A stretch of DNA of 64,000 bases from contig OY762224.2 in the NCBI GenBank assembly GCA_963665265.2, positions 2,852,001-2,916,000 on the forward strand, read 5' to 3'. The first letter of the stretch is position 1, and every line of letters starts with the position of its first letter. Shown in pieces: positions 34,534 to 43,619 of the stretch. The notes below the pieces were generated by a model. The model was not told the origin of the DNA and searched no databases. It saw only the letters and a list, made by a program, of their open reading frames with translations. This DNA is from CAXXHQ01 sp963665265 (GTDB lineage Bacteria > Planctomycetota > Planctomycetia > Pirellulales > Thermoguttaceae). A program made the translations under genes and the position numbers.

Positions 34534-35292
34534 TCAGTCGCCGGCCACCGATCGTCCGCCGTCGACCGGCAGGCAAACGCCGGTCACGTAATCGTTTTCG
34601 ATGAGAAATAGAACGGCTTGAGCCACGTTTTCCGGGCGGCCGAGGCGTTTAAGAAGCGTTCCGGCGACCGAGCCTTTCACTTCATGCTCGGATAAATCGT
34701 CGGGCGGCATTACCGGTCCCGGTTCGACGCAGTTCACTCGCACGTTTGGATTTTTGGCCGCCAGTTCGACCGCCAACATGCGAGTCATCGTCGGAATGGC
34801 TCCTTTGCTGGGGAAGTAGGCCGCGTAATGGCGATACGGACGAACGACCGCCCAATCGCCGAAGGTGACGATCGCTCCCCCTTCGGGTTGCGCGACCATG
34901 ATCTTGGCCGCCGCCTGGCAGCAGATGAACGTGCCGAGCGCATTGACCTTCCAATGACGATCGACGTCGTCGGCCGTCACCTCGTCGAACGGTTTCGACT
35001 CCCAAATCGCGGCGGTCGTCACAAGAACGTCCAAACGTCCGAACTTCGCCTTAACCTTTTCAAAAAGCGAAGCGACTTCATTCTCTTGCGAGACGTCGGC
35101 TTGGAAAGCCTCGGCCATGACGCCCAGGCGGCGAATCCGCTCGACGGTTTCAGCAGCCTCCTTCTCGGAACGATAGAAATGCAAAGCGACGTCGTAGCCT
35201 TTTAAGGCCAAGGCCTCGGCCACGACGTTCCCTAAGCGACGCTTGCCGCTTCCGGTCACCAGGGCGACTGGTCTTCGTTTTGCTTCGGCCAT
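34534..35292 (-). CDS. SDR family oxidoreductase, pteridine reductase-like
   Basis: 252 residues, cytoplasmic NADPH-dependent short-chain dehydrogenase fold. Cofactor motif TGSGKRRLG (13-21) with basic residues as in NADPH-preferring members, and NVRVNCVEPGPVMPP after the active site. The catalytic tyrosine and lysine are Y159 and K163 (YFPSK). The usual catalytic serine position has D146 (IVTFGDWAVV), 13 residues before Y159, the Asp-Tyr-Lys arrangement of pteridine reductase PTR1 and FolM. A dihydropteridine/dihydrofolate-type reductase is therefore likelier than a 3-oxoacyl reductase. It begins 39 bases after the helicase stop on the same strand and may be co-transcribed with it. Confidence 0.85.
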   Translation of the reverse strand: MAEAKRRPVALVTGSGKRRLGNVVAEALALKGYDVALHFYRSEKEAAETVERIRRLGVMAEAFQADVSQENEVASLFEKVKAKFGRLDVLVTTAAIWESKPFDEVTADDVDRHWKVNALGTFICCQAAAKIMVAQPEGGAIVTFGDWAVVRPYRHYAAYFPSKGAIPTMTRMLAVELAAKNPNVRVNCVEPGPVMPPDDLSEHEVKGSVAGTLLKRLGRPENVAQAVLFLIENDYVTGVCLPVDGGRSVAGD

Positions 35293-35331
35293 TGAACATC
35301 TCCTTCGAGAAGGGCGCTACTAGCGATTCGT

Positions 35332-37767
35332 TCAGTCGATTTCTTGTTCGGTCGGACCGCTCGGCGCTTCCTGCTCGGCTTCTTCCAGGACTTTGTCGGC
35401 GCTGGCTGGATCGACGCCGCGACAAATTTCCGTCAGTTTGTCGGAAATTTCCCGCAGGTCGCCTCGCCATTCTTCTTCGGTCGCATCGGGCGGAGTCAGT
35501 TGCATAAACTCTTTGACAAGCAGAATCATTCGCAGCAAGTGTCGGAAGATCATTCCTTCCTGTTTGTGCAAATTCTTACTCGTCACGTACTTGTTAAAAT
35601 TGCCGTACTCCATGACTTCGCCCGCCGCCCAAACCGGCGACGTGCGCAGATCGTGGACATGCGGAAAATCGTAGTTGAACAGCCTGCGGAGCTTGTCGGC
35701 GAAGGCTAATTGGTAGGTTCGCTCTTCAGGAGGGAGCGAACGCTGATATTCGCGCTCTTCGTCGGTCGGCAATCGCAGTTCCTCTTCGGTCGCCAAACCT
35801 AATTGAAGGAGGAGCGGATCGATGCGCAACGTCGCCAATTGGCCCGGCGGAAGTTCGTCATAACGAGGAACTCGAACGGCGGAGCCCAACGAACGCGGCA
35901 ACTCGAGCACGCTTTCGAAAGCTTGAATGCGTTCGGCGCGGTCGGCCGAGCCGAGTTGATTGATCAGGAAGACGCCGTAGAGCGGATTCACGCCTCGGAA
36001 CAAATGCAGTTTATACATTTCGTCGGTCGGTCGAGCGAACTCAGGTCGATAGGGGGGCGGACCGACCGGCTCCTTTTTCTCGGGCGTCCCGGCTGCGGCG
36101 AATGACGGAGGCGCGCTTGTTTTGCCGAAAAGGTTATCGATTCTTAACGATTCGAAAGTGTGAACCTTCGGCTTATCTTTTTCGGCCGCTTTGTTCGCCT
36201 CTTCTTCGGCTTTCAATTCGTCTGGATCGGGGAGTTTCGGCGGCGTGGGCTCGAGAGTGACGTAGCCTGCCCGATGCAGCGTTAGAAGCATTTCGACCAG
36301 TCCTTTTTGGCCTGCCTCGATATGGGACGAGATCATTAAACGTTTAGCGACCAATTGGCGAATCGGCTCGACCTCGGGCGTCGCTTCGAGCATGTAGGCC
36401 AATAGGCGCCAGGGAATCGGGCCTCGGCTGTAGAGTTTGCCCGGCGGCGCGTCGCGGAGCTTTTCAAACTGCGCTTCGTTCCAATAGGTTTCGGTGGTGC
36501 GACGCTTCGGCGCTTTCCGCTTCAGGTCTTTCTTCGCGCGGAGCAATTGCGGGTCTTTGGTCGTCTCCGGAATCTGGTCGTATTTCTCTTTCCAACGCGC
36601 GATCTTTACGTCGTCTTCGTGAGCGAGAACGTAGACGTAACCTTGGCTGTCGAATTGCGGGCGACCGGCCCGGCCAAAAATTTGGTGCGCTGAGCTCGGA
36701 TCGATGATTTTACGTTTGTCGGGCGGGCCTTTTACCAGATTCGGCAGAACGACCGAACGGGCGGGCAAGTTGATTCCGGCGGCGAGGGTTTCGGTGCAGA
36801 CGGCGATGGAGAGAAGCTTCTTTTGGAATAGCTCTTCGACGATGCGGCGATACTTCGGCAAGACGCCGGCATGATGCACGCCGACGCCGCGTAAGAGAAT
36901 CTGTTTTAGTTTCGGGCCGGCGCCCTCGGACCAATCGTACTGTTTTATCTCTTCGGTTAAGCGGGCTTGCTGATCGCCGTTTAACAGGGATTTTCCTTTG
37001 ATTTGCTCGGCGACGTTCCAGCACTCCTCGCGGTTGAAGCAAAAGACCAAGGCCGGCGTTCTTCGGTTTACTTCGTCGCCGTCGGCCATCTCCTCCAGAT
37101 GTTCGTTGAGTAGTTCGTCGCCGACCCAATAGAACGAGAGGGGAACCTTGCGTTCGGTTCCTTCGACAAGCTCGATTTCGCGTTTATGACTCATCCGCAG
37201 CCATTGCACGAACTCGGCGGCGTTGCCGACCGTGGCCGAGAGAAGGAGCGTGCGAACATGCGGGGGGAGGAGGGCGAGACTCAATTCCCAGACGATGCCG
37301 CGTTCCGGATCGGCGAAACTATGGAACTCGTCCATTACGACCGCGCTGACGTCGTTAAAGTCGAATTGCTCGCGGTGCAAAAGCCGATTGGCCAGAATCT
37401 CGGCCACGACGACGAGGATTTTCGCGTCGGCGTTTTCTTTGCGATTGCCGGTGACGAGTCCGACGTCCGATTCGGAGAAGCCCCAGCGGACCGCCGCTTC
37501 GCGCATTTCCCGATATTTCTGTTCGGTAAGCGCGATCAACGGAGTCGTATAGTAGGCGGTCGTTCCGGTATGCAACGCCTCGAATAGAGCGGCTTCGGCG
37601 ATGAGGGTTTTGCCCGTTCCGGTCGGCGCGCAGATTAAAGCCCCTTGCTCGGCCGCGAACCATGCCAGTAGCGCGTCTTCCTGAAGCGGATAGGGGGCGA
37701 AGGGCAATTGCGAGAGATAGCGATCGGCTATCTGATCGCGCGACGGAGTCGGCGCTGCGTTCGACAT
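35332..37767 (-). CDS. Ski2-like DEAD/DEAH-box RNA helicase
   Basis: 811 residues. Superfamily 2 helicase core: Walker A APTGTGKT (47-54), motif Ia TTPLIALTEQKY, motif II DEFH (147-150), motif III LLSATVG, and C-terminal motifs including GVGVHHAGVLP, TETLAAGINLPA and motif VI HQIFGRAGRPQFDSQGY. The DEFH/DExH box with TLAAGINLPA and QIFGRAGRP is that of the Ski2/Mtr4/Brr2 group. The C-terminal half (about 430-811) is helical with a Pro/Lys/Glu-rich stretch. A role in RNA turnover or remodelling is inferred; the bacterial homologues are little studied. No exonuclease gene is adjacent. Confidence 0.88.
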   Translation of the reverse strand: MSNAAPTPSRDQIADRYLSQLPFAPYPLQEDALLAWFAAEQGALICAPTGTGKTLIAEAALFEALHTGTTAYYTTPLIALTEQKYREMREAAVRWGFSESDVGLVTGNRKENADAKILVVVAEILANRLLHREQFDFNDVSAVVMDEFHSFADPERGIVWELSLALLPPHVRTLLLSATVGNAAEFVQWLRMSHKREIELVEGTERKVPLSFYWVGDELLNEHLEEMADGDEVNRRTPALVFCFNREECWNVAEQIKGKSLLNGDQQARLTEEIKQYDWSEGAGPKLKQILLRGVGVHHAGVLPKYRRIVEELFQKKLLSIAVCTETLAAGINLPARSVVLPNLVKGPPDKRKIIDPSSAHQIFGRAGRPQFDSQGYVYVLAHEDDVKIARWKEKYDQIPETTKDPQLLRAKKDLKRKAPKRRTTETYWNEAQFEKLRDAPPGKLYSRGPIPWRLLAYMLEATPEVEPIRQLVAKRLMISSHIEAGQKGLVEMLLTLHRAGYVTLEPTPPKLPDPDELKAEEEANKAAEKDKPKVHTFESLRIDNLFGKTSAPPSFAAAGTPEKKEPVGPPPYRPEFARPTDEMYKLHLFRGVNPLYGVFLINQLGSADRAERIQAFESVLELPRSLGSAVRVPRYDELPPGQLATLRIDPLLLQLGLATEEELRLPTDEEREYQRSLPPEERTYQLAFADKLRRLFNYDFPHVHDLRTSPVWAAGEVMEYGNFNKYVTSKNLHKQEGMIFRHLLRMILLVKEFMQLTPPDATEEEWRGDLREISDKLTEICRGVDPASADKVLEEAEQEAPSGPTEQEID

Positions 37768-37825
37768 GAAAACCGCGATTCTTCTTGGAGTCCTAGATGA
37801 TTGACGAACCGTTCCGCGGTCGGAA

Positions 37826-37862
37826 AAATCCGCACGCCCGACTGATGAGAGCCGGGCGTGCG
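37826..37862 (-). terminator. Intrinsic terminator of the transketolase gene
   Basis: CGCACGCCCG (37831-37840) and CGGGCGTGCG (37853-37862) form a perfect 10-bp stem. Read on the minus strand it is followed by GATTTTTCC and lies about 33 bases past the transketolase stop at 37895. Confidence 0.85.
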
Positions 37863-37894
37863 AATGAAAATAGTTTGGCAGCTAAGTTACGGCA

Positions 37895-39949
37895 TCATTT
37901 AAAGCTTTTCGCGGCGGCGACGACGTCGTCGACCGTGACGCCAAAATGCTTCAGTAGCAATTCGACCGGACCGGAAGCTCCGAAGCCCTTCATGCCGATG
38001 AACTTGCCGCATCGGCCGATGTATTTATCCCAGCCCATGCGTAGGCCGAGTTCGACGCCGACGCGTTTCGTCACGTTCGACGGCAAGACCGATTCTTGAT
38101 ATTCGGCCGATTGCTCGTCGAACAATTCCCAGCACGGCATGCTGACGACGCGGACTTTTAAGCCCTCGGCGGTTAATTTCTCGTAGGCGGAAACGCAGGT
38201 CGCGACTTCGCTACCGGTGGCGACGAGAATGACCTCGGGTTTGCCGTCGGGGGCGTCGGCCAACACGTAGCCGCCCTTCGCCGCGTCGGCTGCCGGAGCG
38301 AACTTCGTTCGATCGAACGTCGGGAGGTTCTGACGGGTCAAAACCAAGACCGACGGACGTCGCTTTTGCGTCATCACGATTTTGTAGGCTTCGCTCACCT
38401 CGTTGGCGTCGCAGGGGCGAAGGACCAACAAGTTCGGTATCGCGCGCAACGAGGCGAGGTGTTCGACCGGCTGATGCGTCGGGCCGTCTTCTCCGACGCC
38501 GATCGAATCGTGCGTGAAAATGTGGAAGACCGGCAATTCCATGATTGCCGCCAAGCGAACCGGCGGGCGCATGTAATCGCTGAAGACGAAGAACGTGGCG
38601 CCGTAGGTTTTCAAGCCGCAGAGGGCCAAGCCGTTGGCGATCGAGCCCATCGCATGCTCTCGGATGCCGTAGTGCAGATTGCGACCGCCGTAGTTGTCGG
38701 CTAAGAAGTCGCCGACTTTATCGAAGTTTAGGGCAGAGTTGTTTGAGGGGGCCAAGTCGGCCGATCCGCCGATGAGCCACGGAACCCGTTTGGCGATTTG
38801 GTTGAGCACCTTGCCCGACGAAACGCGGCTGGCCATCCCCTTCGGGTCGGCGGCGAACGGAGCCATGTCCGCCGCCCAATCGGCCGGCAAATCGCCGCTT
38901 TCGATCAAGTCTAACTCGGCGGCCAACTCCGGATATTTCTTGGCATAGTCGGCACGCATCGAAGACCACTTGGCGAACAATTGACCGCCTCGCGAGACGA
39001 CGCCGTCTTGGAAGTTTTTCTTCACTTCGTCGGGGACGAGGAACTTTTCGTTCTCCGGCCAGCCGTAGGCTTGTTTCGTCAAGCGGATTTCCTCATCGCC
39101 GAGCGGAGCGCCGTGCGCGCCGTGGGTATTCGCCTTGTTCGGCGATCCGAAGCCGATCACGCTCTTCGCGATAATCAAAGTCGGACGGTCGGAAGTCGCT
39201 TGGAACCCGGCAATCGCCGCGCGGAGGGCGCCTAAATCGTTTACGTCGGCCACCTTCGCGACGTTCCAGCCGTAGGCCTCGAAACGCTTGCCGACGTCTT
39301 CCGAAAAGGCGAGCTTCGTTTCGCCTTCGATCGTGATTTTGTTGTCGTCGTAAATCCAGCAGACGTTCGAGAGTTTCAAGTGGCCGGCGATCGAGGCGGC
39401 TTCGCCGCTGACGCCTTCCATCATGTCTCCGTCGCCGCAGAGGGCGTACACGTTAAAGCCGAACAGATCGAAACCGGGTTTGTTATACCGGGAGGCCAAC
39501 CACTTCGAGGCCATCGCCATGCCGACGCTGTGGGCGACGCCTTGGCCGAGAGGGCCGGTCGTCACTTCGACGCCGGAAACATGTCGGTATTCCGGATGGC
39601 CGGCGCAACGGCTGTCTAATTGGCGGAACTTCTTGATCGCGTCTAGCGAAATCGCCGCTTCGGCCGTCGGCTTGCCGTCTTTGCCGAGTTGTTTAACGTC
39701 GGAAAGGTGCAAGACTGAGTAGATCAACATCGAGGCGTGACCGCAGGAGAGAACGAAGCGGTCGCGGTTCGGCCAAGCCGGCTGATGCGGATCGTAGCTC
39801 ATGATCTCGTTGAACAGCACGTAGGCGGCGGGGGCCAACGACATCGGCGTGCCGGGATGTCCGCTGTTTGCCGCCTGGACGCCGTCCATCGACAGCGTGC
39901 GGATGGTGTTGATCGAGAGTTGCTCCAAAGGACTCGGTACGAACGTCAT
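37895..39949 (-). CDS. tkt: Transketolase
   Basis: Transfers two-carbon ketol units between sugar phosphates in the pentose phosphate pathway; ThDP- and metal-dependent, cytoplasmic. 684 residues, full length. Family motifs in order: ANSGHPGTPMSLAPAAY near the N-terminus, the ThDP motif GDGDMMEGVSGEAASIAGH with the downstream N in YDDNKITIEG, ANTHGAHGAPLG, the pyrimidine-domain glutamate in NLHYGIREHAMGSIANG, and DSIGVGEDGPTHQPVEHLA. A perfect-stem terminator follows. The upstream 234 bases (39950-40183) show no gene and presumably carry its promoter. Confidence 0.97.
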   Translation of the reverse strand: MTFVPSPLEQLSINTIRTLSMDGVQAANSGHPGTPMSLAPAAYVLFNEIMSYDPHQPAWPNRDRFVLSCGHASMLIYSVLHLSDVKQLGKDGKPTAEAAISLDAIKKFRQLDSRCAGHPEYRHVSGVEVTTGPLGQGVAHSVGMAMASKWLASRYNKPGFDLFGFNVYALCGDGDMMEGVSGEAASIAGHLKLSNVCWIYDDNKITIEGETKLAFSEDVGKRFEAYGWNVAKVADVNDLGALRAAIAGFQATSDRPTLIIAKSVIGFGSPNKANTHGAHGAPLGDEEIRLTKQAYGWPENEKFLVPDEVKKNFQDGVVSRGGQLFAKWSSMRADYAKKYPELAAELDLIESGDLPADWAADMAPFAADPKGMASRVSSGKVLNQIAKRVPWLIGGSADLAPSNNSALNFDKVGDFLADNYGGRNLHYGIREHAMGSIANGLALCGLKTYGATFFVFSDYMRPPVRLAAIMELPVFHIFTHDSIGVGEDGPTHQPVEHLASLRAIPNLLVLRPCDANEVSEAYKIVMTQKRRPSVLVLTRQNLPTFDRTKFAPAADAAKGGYVLADAPDGKPEVILVATGSEVATCVSAYEKLTAEGLKVRVVSMPCWELFDEQSAEYQESVLPSNVTKRVGVELGLRMGWDKYIGRCGKFIGMKGFGASGPVELLLKHFGVTVDDVVAAAKSFK

Positions 39950-40183
39950 AGGAATACCCGGTGGTGAAAAAATCGCGGCGCATCGCGCGCAAATTGAGTG
40001 TGCATGAAAACAACGTAAGGATAGGCGGCAGGGGCGGTTACATAGCCGTCCTGCAGCCCGTCGCTACAGAATCCGTCAATCTAACCTACTTGGGGCGGAA
40101 CGTCAATTGACGGAAGTAATTGTCGTGATTTTGGCGGGGACGCCTGCTTAAGAGGGGGGCGTGGTTTGCTTTCGACCGCCGTT

Positions 40184-41218
40184 TTAACGCTCGATCGGCT
40201 TTCGTTCCTTCTCCGAATAGAAGTAACCGTGCTTTAAGAAGTTGAGAGTGCAGACCTGCACCTCGTCGTTGTCCATCATGAAGGTGTGCAAAGCGGGTAG
40301 TACGACAAAGTCTCTCGCTCCGAGCAATTTCGTCGTTTCGACGGAAAGTACTCCGTCATTATCTTCTCGGAATAGAGGATTGATCCCTTTCTCGCCCTTT
40401 TTGCCTCCGGCGATCACTCCGAACTCGAAATTTGGGGTCGCCAAGCGTTTTTCAAACTCCGGCCAATCGGGTCCAAGCTCCTTTACCGCATCGCCGATGA
40501 CCGATTTGAAAACGGCTTTGTCGCCGAAATACTCGGCCGCCGACGCCCCATGATTCGGAGGGCCGAGCATTACGAATCGATGAAATTCCGGGTGACGACT
40601 CTTTTTTTTGTCGGCAGCCGAACCGGATTCCTCGGCCCGTCGTTCTTTTTTTTGCACCTCGTACAAATAGCGCCGCACGACGATATTGCCCATGCTGTGA
40701 GCGACGAAATCGACGGATTCAATTCCCTGTAGGCGATCGATGATCGCGGCTAGCATTTCGGCATGCGCGGCGATGTCGGCCTGCGTGCTGGGGTAGGTCA
40801 GATTGAAAACCTGATATCCGCCGTTCACGCGGAGATACTCGGCAAGAGACTCCATTCGCGCGCGCCAACTGCCGAGTCCGTGCAGCACGATCACGGCATG
40901 CCCCTTCATTGGCGACAAGCGTCGATCGGCGATGATTCGTTCCAGCGCCGCGTCGCATGCTTCGTACGATCCCCAAGCGAGACGCCGGTCCTTGGGGTCG
41001 AGAAGCCGAAAATGATTAGTTACGACGTTTTTTTGAATGCGGTATTGCTGGAATAGCCGTTGGTCGGCCCAAAATTGCGTTCCGCCCAGGGTCGGCGTGA
41101 CGAGATTGACGTTCGGGGCCTCCGGGGCTTGGCCGCAAAGGCGAGCCGTAGAAATCAGAAAGGTAAAAATCTGAAACCCGGTCCGAATGATCCAACGCAT
41201 GGTCGTTTTCTTAGCCAT
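40184..41218 (-). CDS. Exported or membrane-anchored alpha/beta hydrolase (lipase-like)
   Basis: 344 residues. A hydrophobic N-terminal segment (WIIRTGFQIFTFLISTARLCG) directs export or anchoring. The oxyanion region VIVLHGLGSWRARMESLAEYL and the nucleophile elbow AHSMGN (GxSxG variant, A-H-S-M-G) are typical of triacylglycerol-lipase-like serine hydrolases, and the region LPALHTFMMDNDEV probably supplies the catalytic histidine. A polar insertion (KKERRAEESGSAADKKKSRH) sits after the nucleophile. Substrate unknown. It follows the PEGA lipoprotein gene by 69 bases on the same strand, so the pair may be co-transcribed. Confidence 0.85.
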   Translation of the reverse strand: MAKKTTMRWIIRTGFQIFTFLISTARLCGQAPEAPNVNLVTPTLGGTQFWADQRLFQQYRIQKNVVTNHFRLLDPKDRRLAWGSYEACDAALERIIADRRLSPMKGHAVIVLHGLGSWRARMESLAEYLRVNGGYQVFNLTYPSTQADIAAHAEMLAAIIDRLQGIESVDFVAHSMGNIVVRRYLYEVQKKERRAEESGSAADKKKSRHPEFHRFVMLGPPNHGASAAEYFGDKAVFKSVIGDAVKELGPDWPEFEKRLATPNFEFGVIAGGKKGEKGINPLFREDNDGVLSVETTKLLGARDFVVLPALHTFMMDNDEVQVCTLNFLKHGYFYSEKERKPIER

Positions 41219-41287
41219 TTTGCATGTAAGTGATGAAAGATCACCTATCCTAGGCGTAAGAAATGGAAAGATATAACGCGGGCAAGA

Positions 41288-42043
41288 CTAATTCGGCAAC
41301 TGGTACATCGGCTGGCTGCCGACGCTTGGCGCCGCCCCTGCGCCTTGCTGGTAGTTCGGCGCAAGGCCGCCTGCCGGATATTGTTGTTGCGCGGGATACT
41401 GCGGCGCCGATTGAGCGGGGCTTTGATAGCCCGGCTGATACGGATACTGCGGTTGCGATTGCGGAGGAATCGCCGGTTGCGTTTGAATGGGATATTGGTA
41501 CTGGCCTTGCGGCGGACCGGTCGGAATCGGCTCGGCCACGTTCGGCGGCATCTGTTGCGGCGCGGTCATCCCCGCCGGGGCGACGCGCCCGGCTCCACTG
41601 CCGTGGGTCGTTTGACGTAAGCCTTCGGCGCGGGAGAGGAGTTGATCGGTCGGCATTACCATTTGCGGCTTGAGTTGATAATCAAGCGTCCGTTGATCGC
41701 GGATTTTGCCCGGAACCAGATTCTCGGCGATAAAATCGGCCGGCATGTACTCGTACCAAGGGGCCGGAACCGGCTGTAACACCGTCAGCGTTTCGTAACC
41801 GTCCTTCACAATTCGAATTTTTCGTTTGCCGTAGTAGGTAAAATTCGTAGAGACGGGCGTTGTGCCGATCTCATAATCGTCCACATAGACCAACGCGCCG
41901 GGCGGATTCGTGCGAATCGTCATTCTTCGTTCCACGCAGCCGCCGGAGCAAAGACTCAGCAAAGCCAATACGATTGCCGGGCAAACGGCTTTCCCATTGA
42001 ACTTTTCGGAGAACGCAAACCATTTTATTCGCGGTTCGGCCAT
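41288..42043 (-). CDS. PEGA-domain lipoprotein with Pro/Gln-rich tail
   Basis: 251 residues. After a charged N-terminus comes a hydrophobic stretch ending in a lipobox-like sequence (LALLSLCSGGC, about residues 26-36), suggesting a lipid-anchored protein. The PEGA domain follows directly (TIRTNPPGALVYVDDYEIGTTP, GKRKIRIVKDGYETL). The second half is low complexity, rich in Pro, Gln and Tyr (repeated QYPYQ/PQYP units), as in surface-exposed tails. PEGA domains occur in envelope proteins and bind other surface structures; nothing more precise can be said. Divergent from the PP2C gene. Confidence 0.82.
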   Translation of the reverse strand: MAEPRIKWFAFSEKFNGKAVCPAIVLALLSLCSGGCVERRMTIRTNPPGALVYVDDYEIGTTPVSTNFTYYGKRKIRIVKDGYETLTVLQPVPAPWYEYMPADFIAENLVPGKIRDQRTLDYQLKPQMVMPTDQLLSRAEGLRQTTHGSGAGRVAPAGMTAPQQMPPNVAEPIPTGPPQGQYQYPIQTQPAIPPQSQPQYPYQPGYQSPAQSAPQYPAQQQYPAGGLAPNYQQGAGAAPSVGSQPMYQLPN

Positions 42044-42288
42044 GCTGAAAAACTCGGCAAACGACTTCGACCCAATAACGAAAACGCGGGCGGGAGTATA
42101 CCCAAATGCCTGCTATCATCGCCATAGCGAAAATTCATTTTTGGTTTCCGCCGCAAAAACCGCGATGAAGTTTTCTTACAATGCTATCATTGGGCTGGAG
42201 ATATTCCGAATTAGGGGTTATATTGAAAGCGCGGACGACGGAGCCGCATATTACCCTGTTCCTCTTAGGCCTCTATTTTGCCGCCGCA

Positions 42289-43557
42289 ATGCCTCCTCCT
42301 GGATGGAAACAGAACCTGGAACACGCCGCATTGACCGATGTCGGTCTGCGCCGGGGAAATAACCAGGACAACTACTGCGTCTTTTTGGCGAATTCTGAGC
42401 AAGATTTCGCCGCGCGGGGGCATCTATTTATTGTGGCCGATGGAATGGGCGCCCATGCCGCCGGAGAATTGGCGAGCAAAATTGCCGTCGACACCATCCC
42501 GCTCGCCTATCATAAGCTCCGCGACAAGCAGCCTGCCGAGGCATTGCTGGAGGCCGTTACGGAGACCAACGCCCAGATTCATTCCCGCGGAATGGCCAGT
42601 CCTGAATTTCGGGGGATGGGCACGACCTGTTCCGTGCTAGCCTTGCTCGAAGAAGGCGCTCTTCTCGCCCATGTCGGCGACAGTCGCGTCTATCGAGTGC
42701 GGGGGGCGAATCTCGCGCAGATGACTTTCGATCATAGCCTTGTTTGGGAACTGCGGGCAAACGGCCAAAACTTCGATCGGCAATTTCCGAATTTTGTCTC
42801 TAAGAACATAATTACCCGCTCGCTTGGTCCGCATCCGAAGGTCCAGGTCGATATTGAAGGACCGCACCCCGTCGAGCCGGGCGACGCTTTCCTTCTTTGC
42901 AGCGACGGGCTTTCCGGTCAAGTCGAAGATTACGAAATCGGGGCCGTCGTGAAATGCTTGCCGCCGAAAGAGGCCGCGCAAGCTTTGATCGACCTCGCCA
43001 ATCTTCGCGGCGGTCCGGACAACATCACTGTCGTTATCGCCAAGATTCCCCAGCCGAAACCGGAAACGGAAGAAGAGGCGTCGCGAAAAAAATCCGTCGG
43101 CTCCGCCTCCTTGCCGTTTTGGATAGCCGCGGGCGCGTCGTTGGTCATCTCCGGAGTCTTTGCGGCGCTCCAAATTTGGCCGGCTGTGGTCGTCGGAGCC
43201 GCCATCGCGGCGATTTCCGGCATCGTGGCCGTCGCACGTCGCCCCGGCGAGAAGCTTCCGCCTCCGGCTCCCGGCGTTCGTTACGGTCGCGGTCCTTACG
43301 TTAATTGCAAATGCGAGCCGAACGCCCAGTGGCTCGCCAAACTCGACGAAATGATCGCTCAGGTGAAGTCGGCCGCTGACGCCGATAATTGGGTCATCTC
43401 TTGGGAACCCTTCGACGATCGTTTGCGAAAGGCCGCTGAGGCCGAAAAAGTGAAAGACATCTCTACCGCCGCCGCCGAGCGGCTTCGGGCGATCAGCTAC
43501 GCCATGCGTGAGATTCAACGCCAAGGCGACTCTTCCTCGCGTTCGCCCAAGAAATGA
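42289..43557 (+). CDS. PP2C-family serine/threonine protein phosphatase with membrane segments
   Basis: 422 residues from ATG 42289, chosen because MPPPGWKQNLEHAALTDVGLRRGNNQDNY is a normal family start (key part: TDVGLRRGNNQDNY); an in-frame ATG at 42181 would add 36 residues of unclear nature. Metal-binding motifs of PPM phosphatases are visible: RGNNQD, VADGMGAHAAGE, GMGTTCSVLAL, AHVGDSRVYRV, LCSDGLSG and GGPDNITVVI. After the phosphatase domain (to about 245) two adjacent hydrophobic segments (FWIAAGASLVISGVFAALQI and AVVVGAAIAAISGIVAVA) place it in the membrane, with a cytoplasmic C-terminal helical tail. It should reverse Ser/Thr kinase phosphorylation; no kinase gene is in the window. 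Confidence 0.92.
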   Translation: MPPPGWKQNLEHAALTDVGLRRGNNQDNYCVFLANSEQDFAARGHLFIVADGMGAHAAGELASKIAVDTIPLAYHKLRDKQPAEALLEAVTETNAQIHSRGMASPEFRGMGTTCSVLALLEEGALLAHVGDSRVYRVRGANLAQMTFDHSLVWELRANGQNFDRQFPNFVSKNIITRSLGPHPKVQVDIEGPHPVEPGDAFLLCSDGLSGQVEDYEIGAVVKCLPPKEAAQALIDLANLRGGPDNITVVIAKIPQPKPETEEEASRKKSVGSASLPFWIAAGASLVISGVFAALQIWPAVVVGAAIAAISGIVAVARRPGEKLPPPAPGVRYGRGPYVNCKCEPNAQWLAKLDEMIAQVKSAADADNWVISWEPFDDRLRKAAEAEKVKDISTAAAERLRAISYAMREIQRQGDSSSRSPKK

Positions 43558-43590
43558 AAAACTCCGCCTTGTTTCGAAGGCGGAGCTACG
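43555..43590. terminator. Hairpin between convergent PP2C and endonuclease genes
   Basis: CTCCGCCTT (43562-43570), loop GTTTCG, AAGGCGGAG (43577-43585): a perfect 9-bp stem. On the minus strand it is followed by TTTTTC, so it should terminate the endonuclease gene; on the plus strand it is followed by CTACGTTTC and lies 5 bases past the PP2C stop. Confidence 0.8.
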
Positions 43591-43619
43591 TTTCAACTCG
43601 ACATTCCAGGCGAAATCGA

